Notes under the pieces: generated by a model | The model's database searches: none | Told to the model about the DNA's origin: nothing | Seen by the model: the letters and a program-made list of their open reading frames with translations, nothing else | In this document: positions 25,562 to 29,422 of the stretch, one piece after another | Numbering within the stretch: the stretch's first letter is position 1 | Layout: each line of letters begins with the position of its first letter | Assembly (NCBI GenBank): GCA_964423875.1 | Contig: CAYRGS010000037.1 | Location: 1-29,422 of the forward strand | DNA: 29,422 nucleotides | Direction of reading: 5' to 3' | Source: CAYRGS01 sp964423875 | Lineage (GTDB): Bacteria; UBA8248; JACPRG01; G963555815 | Translations under genes and position numbers: made by a program

Positions 25562-25646
25562 TGGACGTGTCTGTTTGGTTGGGCGGTCCGGGCAGTCCGG
25601 CGGCCTGAAGGTGATTTCAATTGGGATCGTAGAGGAGCGTAGACCC

Positions 25647-26630
25647 ATGAGAAGACTCACCACCGGGATTTTGGCGTTGGTAGCGACGTTTCTGCTCGGG
25701 TTCGGCGAAACCGCGGGATGGGCGGCGGAGGAAATAACCGCCGTGGCGAACCCCTCTTTGACCCAGACCGCGTTTCACAACTTGCCCCGTTTCGCGGCCA
25801 AGCATGGGGTCAAGCTCAAGATTCGGCGCATGGGTTCTTACACCCAGATGCAACAGGCGGTTGAGACGGCCGCGGCGGATCTGGCCGCCATCGGTTATGT
25901 GAACCTGGTTAACATGGCCGCCGCGGGCGGCGCCCCCAAAGCCCAGGCGGTGAGCGGGATCTTCATCGGCGGCCAGGATGTGGTTTTTCGCAAGGGTGTG
26001 AAGATCACCAAGTGGAAGGACGTCGAGGGGAAGACCATCGGCCGCATCCCCGGCTCGTACGCGGAATTCCTCTTCAGGGTTGCGGCGAAGCACAACGGCG
26101 CGGACCTGACGAAGGTGAAGTTCAAGAACTTCGGATTCTCCTATGCGACGATGAACCTCGCCCTGAAGAAAAAGGTCGTGGACGGCCTGGTCATCTGGTC
26201 GCCCGGCATGGACACGCCGGTGGTCGAGGGACACGGTTATTTCCCGCCCATCAGCGTTGAGGACACGCCGGTCGGGAACGTGAATGGGCTGATGGCGATG
26301 AACACCGCCTTCATGAAGAAGAACCTGGGCATCGTGAACAAGATCGTAAAGGCTTTTACGGAATCCACGCGGTATTACGCCTCGAACCCGAAGGCGATGA
26401 TCCAGGGCGCTCGCAACATCACGGGAGCGGACATCAAAATTCTCGAGGAAGGCATGAAGCATGCTAGCCTGGAGAACAGGATGTTCCTGAAAAACGCGAA
26501 GATCCTTGCCAAGCTCGCGTTCGAGGGCGGGATCGTCAAGAAAAACGTCGCAAGCGCCGTTGGCGGATGGATGAATTATCAGTTTCTGATGAATGCGACG
26601 GGAAAGAGCAAGGCAGACCTGGGCGGCTGA
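25647..26630 (+). CDS. NMT1/THI5-like (SsuA/TauA family) substrate-binding protein 1
   Basis: Exported solute-binding protein of 327 residues. I start it at ATG 25647, preceded by GAGGAG about ten bases away; the frame extends 24 codons further without support. A Sec signal peptide MRRLTTGILALVATFLLGFG runs to a probable cut near GWAA. The mature domain shows GSYTQMQQAVETAAADLAAI, DVVFRKGVKITKWKDVEGKT and GRIPGSYAEFLFR, the pattern of NMT1-type binding proteins for ABC importers of aromatic sulfonates, pyrimidine precursors or similar ligands. It starts 85 bases after the NicX-like gene, probably in the same transcript. No matching permease or ATPase is in the window. Confidence 0.82.
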   Translation: MRRLTTGILALVATFLLGFGETAGWAAEEITAVANPSLTQTAFHNLPRFAAKHGVKLKIRRMGSYTQMQQAVETAAADLAAIGYVNLVNMAAAGGAPKAQAVSGIFIGGQDVVFRKGVKITKWKDVEGKTIGRIPGSYAEFLFRVAAKHNGADLTKVKFKNFGFSYATMNLALKKKVVDGLVIWSPGMDTPVVEGHGYFPPISVEDTPVGNVNGLMAMNTAFMKKNLGIVNKIVKAFTESTRYYASNPKAMIQGARNITGADIKILEEGMKHASLENRMFLKNAKILAKLAFEGGIVKKNVASAVGGWMNYQFLMNATGKSKADLGG

Positions 26631-26987
26631 GAGAGAGGCCGGGGAGTTCCGGCACGCCTCGTTCCGCCGGCGCCGGAGTTTCCCCGCTCTCCCATTTCAT
26701 GAGGTGGAAGGCCTCGGCGAGGCTGTCTCGGCTTCCGCGTGAGACGCGGTCTGGCTCGAAGACCGCTGAAGCGATGGCCCTTGACAGGTGTAATTTTAAA
26801 ATCAGCTGGTATGTTAAGGAGTCGGAGGCAGCCATACAAGGGGTAAAGAGAGCGCAGGTCTTCTCTTGCTATTGCGTTAAGGAGCGCCCTTTCGAGGGAC
26901 TTCCCGAGTCGTAGAAGCTGGAGCGAGCGGAGTCCTATTTTGCTGTGATGGGACGGTAGCATGCCCAACCTGTAAGGAGAGAGAACA
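26631..26987. other. Gene-free stretch with hairpin and AT-rich promoter-like region
   Basis: No gene is visible in these 357 bases. Right after the first binding-protein stop is a long imperfect hairpin. Its outer arms are 26633-26645 and 26681-26691 (GAGAG-CGGGGA with TCCCCG-CTCTC); an inner pair is TCCGGC 26648-26653 with GCCGGA 26672-26677. It is terminator-like but has no T-tract. Further on, TTGACA at 26781-26786 begins an AT-rich patch (TAATTTTAAAAT), and TGGTATGTT follows at 26807-26815; spacing is not ideal for sigma-70. The second binding-protein gene probably has its own promoter here. Confidence 0.45.
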
Positions 26988-28004
26988 GTGAAATCTCGAA
27001 AAATGTTTTATTGGTTGTCGGCAATCGGAGTTGCGGTTCTTTTCGCCGTGTCGGGCGTTCCGCAGGCCTATGCCGGTAAAACGGTCAAGGTCGGGATGTT
27101 CCCCTTCGGCCCCGGCCGAATGGTCGATCAATACATCACAGATGAGGGGATCCACAAGAAGTGGGGCGCGAAGGTCGGCGTGGATTTCAAGGTTTCACAT
27201 CCCCGGGACGACTTTGCGGCCTTCATGGGAAAGTCCGTCCAAATCGTTGCCCTCAGTACGATGGAGGTTGGCCGGCTGGTGGGTGACGAAAAGTACGACA
27301 TAGTCATGTGGGGGAAGCAGGTGGATGCCTTCATCGATTTCTATGTCCGCGGGAACTCCCAGTACAAGGCCGTAAGAGAGCTAAAGGGCAAGAAGCTTGT
27401 CCATCCTGGGTGGGACACCGGCAGTTCACAGATGGGCTCCGTCCTGCTCAAGGAGTGGTACGGGCTGGACATGAAGAAAGACTTCAAGGTTGTCTCCGCC
27501 CCCTGGCCGGTCGGGCTTCAGCTATTGGTCAAGGGCGACGTGGAGATGGGTATCAACCTTATGGCGGGCTTTTCCCTTGAGTTGGTGCGGACCAACAGGA
27601 TCCGGCCCATCCTGGCCACATATGCCACCGAGTGGGCCAAGCAACGAAACACGAGTCACCACCTCTCCATCGCTAACTTCACTTCCTGGGGAAAATGGGT
27701 TAGGGGCAACGAGCAGGCCGCCCGTGCATGGCTCGGGGCATTTTCGGAAGGCATGCAATACGCTACCAACAATCGCAGGGCGTGGGCCGTTCGGTATAAG
27801 AAGTTCATCAAGAAGAACGCCACTGACGCTCACGTCGATTTCTGGGTGAAGTGGCTGAAGAAATACACGGTGGTGTACAAAGACGCTTATCTGACCCAGA
27901 ATTTCATTAACGAGGAAACGGCCTTCATGAAGATGGCGGCCAAGGCAGGTTTCGTCAAGCCTGGCGGATTGAGTCCGAAGATCTGGAAGATCATCAGACC
28001 TTAA
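26988..28004 (+). CDS. NMT1/SsuA-family substrate-binding protein 2
   Basis: Exported solute-binding protein of 338 residues from a GTG start at 26988, with AAGGAGAG six bases upstream. The signal peptide MKSRKMFYWLSAIGVAVLFA ends at AYA before GKTVKV. The mature domain has periplasmic binding protein type II features: VGMFPFGPGRMVDQYI, AAFMGKSVQIVALSTMEVG, ELKGKKLVHPGW and GDVEMGINL. It ends with FMKMAAKAGFVKPGGL and is unusually rich in Lys and Trp. It is not a close copy of binding protein 1. Substrate unknown, and no partner permease is visible. Confidence 0.82.
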   Translation: MKSRKMFYWLSAIGVAVLFAVSGVPQAYAGKTVKVGMFPFGPGRMVDQYITDEGIHKKWGAKVGVDFKVSHPRDDFAAFMGKSVQIVALSTMEVGRLVGDEKYDIVMWGKQVDAFIDFYVRGNSQYKAVRELKGKKLVHPGWDTGSSQMGSVLLKEWYGLDMKKDFKVVSAPWPVGLQLLVKGDVEMGINLMAGFSLELVRTNRIRPILATYATEWAKQRNTSHHLSIANFTSWGKWVRGNEQAARAWLGAFSEGMQYATNNRRAWAVRYKKFIKKNATDAHVDFWVKWLKKYTVVYKDAYLTQNFINEETAFMKMAAKAGFVKPGGLSPKIWKIIRP

Positions 28005-28006
28005 GG

Positions 28007-28159
28007 GAGAAAATCCTTTTCCAAGGGAAGGATGCCCATATCGACCTGACGCACGTCGACGAAGAACTGGCCTTTATGAAAATGGCTCGCAAGGCCGGAT
28101 TCGTGAAGCCCGCCGGACTGAACAGGAAAATGTGGATGATTCTCAAACCGCTGGAGTAG
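28007..28159 (+). pseudogene. C-terminal remnant of a paralogue of binding protein 2
   Basis: Two bases past the preceding stop, in another frame, an open stretch translates KDAHIDLTHVDEELAFMKMA followed by RKAGFVKPAGLNRKMW and ends at TAG 28157-28159. It parallels the end of binding protein 2 (KDAYLTQNFINEETAFMKMA, then KAGFVKPGGL), including length to the stop. About 45 codons remain and there is no start or signal peptide. It looks like the tail of a tandem duplicate that lost its body through deletion or recombination within the repeat. Confidence 0.75.
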
Positions 28160-28225
28160 TTGAGGATTGAAGTCGGCCTCGCCGAAGTGGGGCGGCCTCA
28201 ATCAGCGGGGTGATATTCCGCGCTT

Positions 28226-28262
28226 TGCAAGGCCCGGGGAAGCTCTCCTCCCGGGCCTTGCA
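28226..28262. terminator. Strong inverted repeat upstream of the deaminase gene
   Basis: TGCAAGGCCCGGG at 28226-28238 and CCCGGGCCTTGCA at 28250-28262 form a perfect 13-bp stem with an 11-base loop. It follows the binding-protein remnant and ends 15 bases before the deaminase start. The stem is terminator-grade, but no T-run follows; it could also act as an mRNA-stabilising or leader element for the deaminase. A weaker repeat (GATTGA / TCAATC around 28165-28203) lies just before it. Confidence 0.45.
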
Positions 28263-28277
28263 TGTTGTGAGTCGGCC

Positions 28278-29422
28278 ATGGTCATTCAGATGAATCGCTC
28301 CCGGAGCCGGTCCGTGCGGCCTCCCGATTCCGAACCGAATTCGGCCGACCGGGTCGTGCGGAACTGCCGGCTCGTCAACGTCCTGACCCGGGAGATCTAC
28401 CCGGCGGACATCGAGATTTCCGGATCGCGCATCCGGAGGATCGTCGGCCCGAATAAGGGCCGCGGGCGAAAGGTCCTGGATGCCGCGGGGGCCTTCGCCG
28501 TTCCCGGCCTGATGGACGCGCACCTCCACACCGAGGCGACCCTCCTCACGTTGGGGCGCTTCGCCGAGGCCGTTCTGCCCGGCGGGACCACCTCTTTCTT
28601 CATCAATCCCCACGAAATCGCCAACGTCCTGGGCCTGAGAGGCATCCAGTGGATGCTCCGGGACACGGCGGGACTCCCCATCCGGATCTTCCTGATCGCG
28701 CCCTGCAAGGTGCCCACGGCGCCGGGGCTGGAAACCTCCGGAGCCGAATTCAAACGGCTGCAAGTGCGGGAGATGGCCCAATGGCCGGGTGTTGTCGCCT
28801 TCGGCGAGTTCAACGGGGACCGGCTCCTGGCCGGCGACGCCCGGCAGCGGAAGATCCTCCAGTGGGTGCGGTCGGCCGGGAAGATCCTCGCCGGGCACGC
28901 GCCCGGCGTGCTGGGGGAGGACGTGGGGCGGCTCTGGGAAATGGGCATCCGGGACGACCATGAGAGCACGACGTTCGAGGAAGTCCGCGACCGTCTGCGC
29001 CTGGGCATGACGGTCTTTCTCCGCGAAGGCTCGACCGAGCGCAGCATCGGGGAGATCTTGCCTGAAATTCTGAAGGAGGGCCTCTCCACCGACCGGCTCT
29101 GCTTCTGCACGGACGACAAGCATCCGGACGACCTGCTCGCCGAGGGAGACGTCGATCATCACGTCCGCGAGGCCATCCGCCTGGGGATGGATCCCATCGA
29201 CGCCTTGCGATGCGCCACCTGGAATTGCGCGCTTCATTACGGTCTCGAACGGGACCTGGGCGCCCTGACCCCCGGACGCCTGGCCGACATCGTCCTGGTG
29301 GGGAGCCTGAGGCGGTTTGATGTGCGGGCGGTTCTGGTCGATGGACAACCGGTCTTCCGGGACGGACGCCCGGTTCGCCGCCCGCGGGAGAAGGAGGTGC
29401 CGCTTTTGGTGTGGCGGACCGT
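28278..29422 (+). CDS. Adenine deaminase-type amidohydrolase (partial, cut by window end)
   Basis: Metal-dependent amidohydrolase of the adenine deaminase (Ade) family; Ade converts adenine to hypoxanthine and ammonia. The frame is open to the last base and gives 381 residues of a family usually 550-600 long, so about one third is missing. Motifs in order are DAHLHTE (H82, H84, E86), GGTTSFFINPHEIANV, FGEFNG (E177), AGHAPG (H207), DDHES (H228), CTDDKHPDDLL (D279-D280) and LGALTPGRLADIVLV. All are the Ade metal and substrate signatures. Two in-frame ATGs (28278, 28290) are possible; neither has a strong ribosome site. Some Ade-like proteins act on other amine-bearing rings, so adenine itself is not certain. 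Confidence 0.88.
   Translation, partial: MVIQMNRSRSRSVRPPDSEPNSADRVVRNCRLVNVLTREIYPADIEISGSRIRRIVGPNKGRGRKVLDAAGAFAVPGLMDAHLHTEATLLTLGRFAEAVLPGGTTSFFINPHEIANVLGLRGIQWMLRDTAGLPIRIFLIAPCKVPTAPGLETSGAEFKRLQVREMAQWPGVVAFGEFNGDRLLAGDARQRKILQWVRSAGKILAGHAPGVLGEDVGRLWEMGIRDDHESTTFEEVRDRLRLGMTVFLREGSTERSIGEILPEILKEGLSTDRLCFCTDDKHPDDLLAEGDVDHHVREAIRLGMDPIDALRCATWNCALHYGLERDLGALTPGRLADIVLVGSLRRFDVRAVLVDGQPVFRDGRPVRRPREKEVPLLVWRT

Noticed and set aside
28160..28277. Purine riboswitch upstream of the adenine deaminase
   Set aside because: The leader is only about 120 bases and consists of simple inverted repeats; I see no conserved purine-riboswitch loop sequences.

Overview
This window is high-GC bacterial DNA that begins at a contig edge: the first 50 bases are a pure G run, a read or assembly artefact. 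It carries many HyuA/HyuB-type genes, a Liv-type ABC transporter and periplasmic NMT1-type binding proteins. This mix resembles uncultured soil or marine lineages near the old deltaproteobacteria (Tectomicrobia-, Rokubacteria- or Nitrospinota-like genomes). That is an impression from gene content; there is no rRNA or marker gene to confirm it. TAG is used as an ordinary stop by several genes, so the genetic code looks standard.

Layout: (1) 308-3140 (+): trkA-trkH potassium uptake. (2) 3365-4663 (+): a class III aminotransferase of the AGXT2/GABA type. (3) 4760-11263 (-): hyuA1, hyuB1 and a molybdenum-hydroxylase large subunit with no FAD or iron-sulfur partner in the window. (4) 11892-12993 (-): a two-subunit thiamine-diphosphate decarboxylase of the sulfopyruvate decarboxylase (ComDE) type. 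(5) about 13180-13480: two truncated genes joined head to head, a phage-type HNH endonuclease and an FMN reductase. (6) 13529-18306 (-): a complete branched-chain amino-acid/amide-type ABC transporter (binding protein, livH, livM, livG, livF). (7) 18515-18812: a short element with outward-reading inverted repeats, probably a MITE. (8) 18842-19759 (+): an acetamidase/formamidase interrupted by one in-frame TAG. (9) 19775-19915 (-): the C-terminal tail of a lost nucleoside/BMP-type ABC permease. (10) 19920-24304 (-): hyuA2 and hyuB2; HyuB2 has an acetone-carboxylase-gamma-like zinc domain fused at its C-terminus. (11) 24494-28159 (+): a NicX/M29-like metalloenzyme, two NMT1-type binding proteins and the tail of a third. 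(12) 28278 to the end (+): an adenine-deaminase-type amidohydrolase cut by the window edge.

The genes share a theme: uptake and breakdown of nitrogen-rich small molecules such as purines, hydantoins, amides and possibly pyridines. Suggested steps are deamination (adenine deaminase), ring hydroxylation (Mo hydroxylase), ring opening or carboxylation (two Hyu pairs, NicX-like enzyme), amide hydrolysis (acetamidase) and amino-group transfer (aminotransferase). This pathway view is inference; no single substrate can be read from the sequence. The region also shows repeated gene loss and fragment capture: five relics or broken genes and one probable mobile element lie between intact operons.
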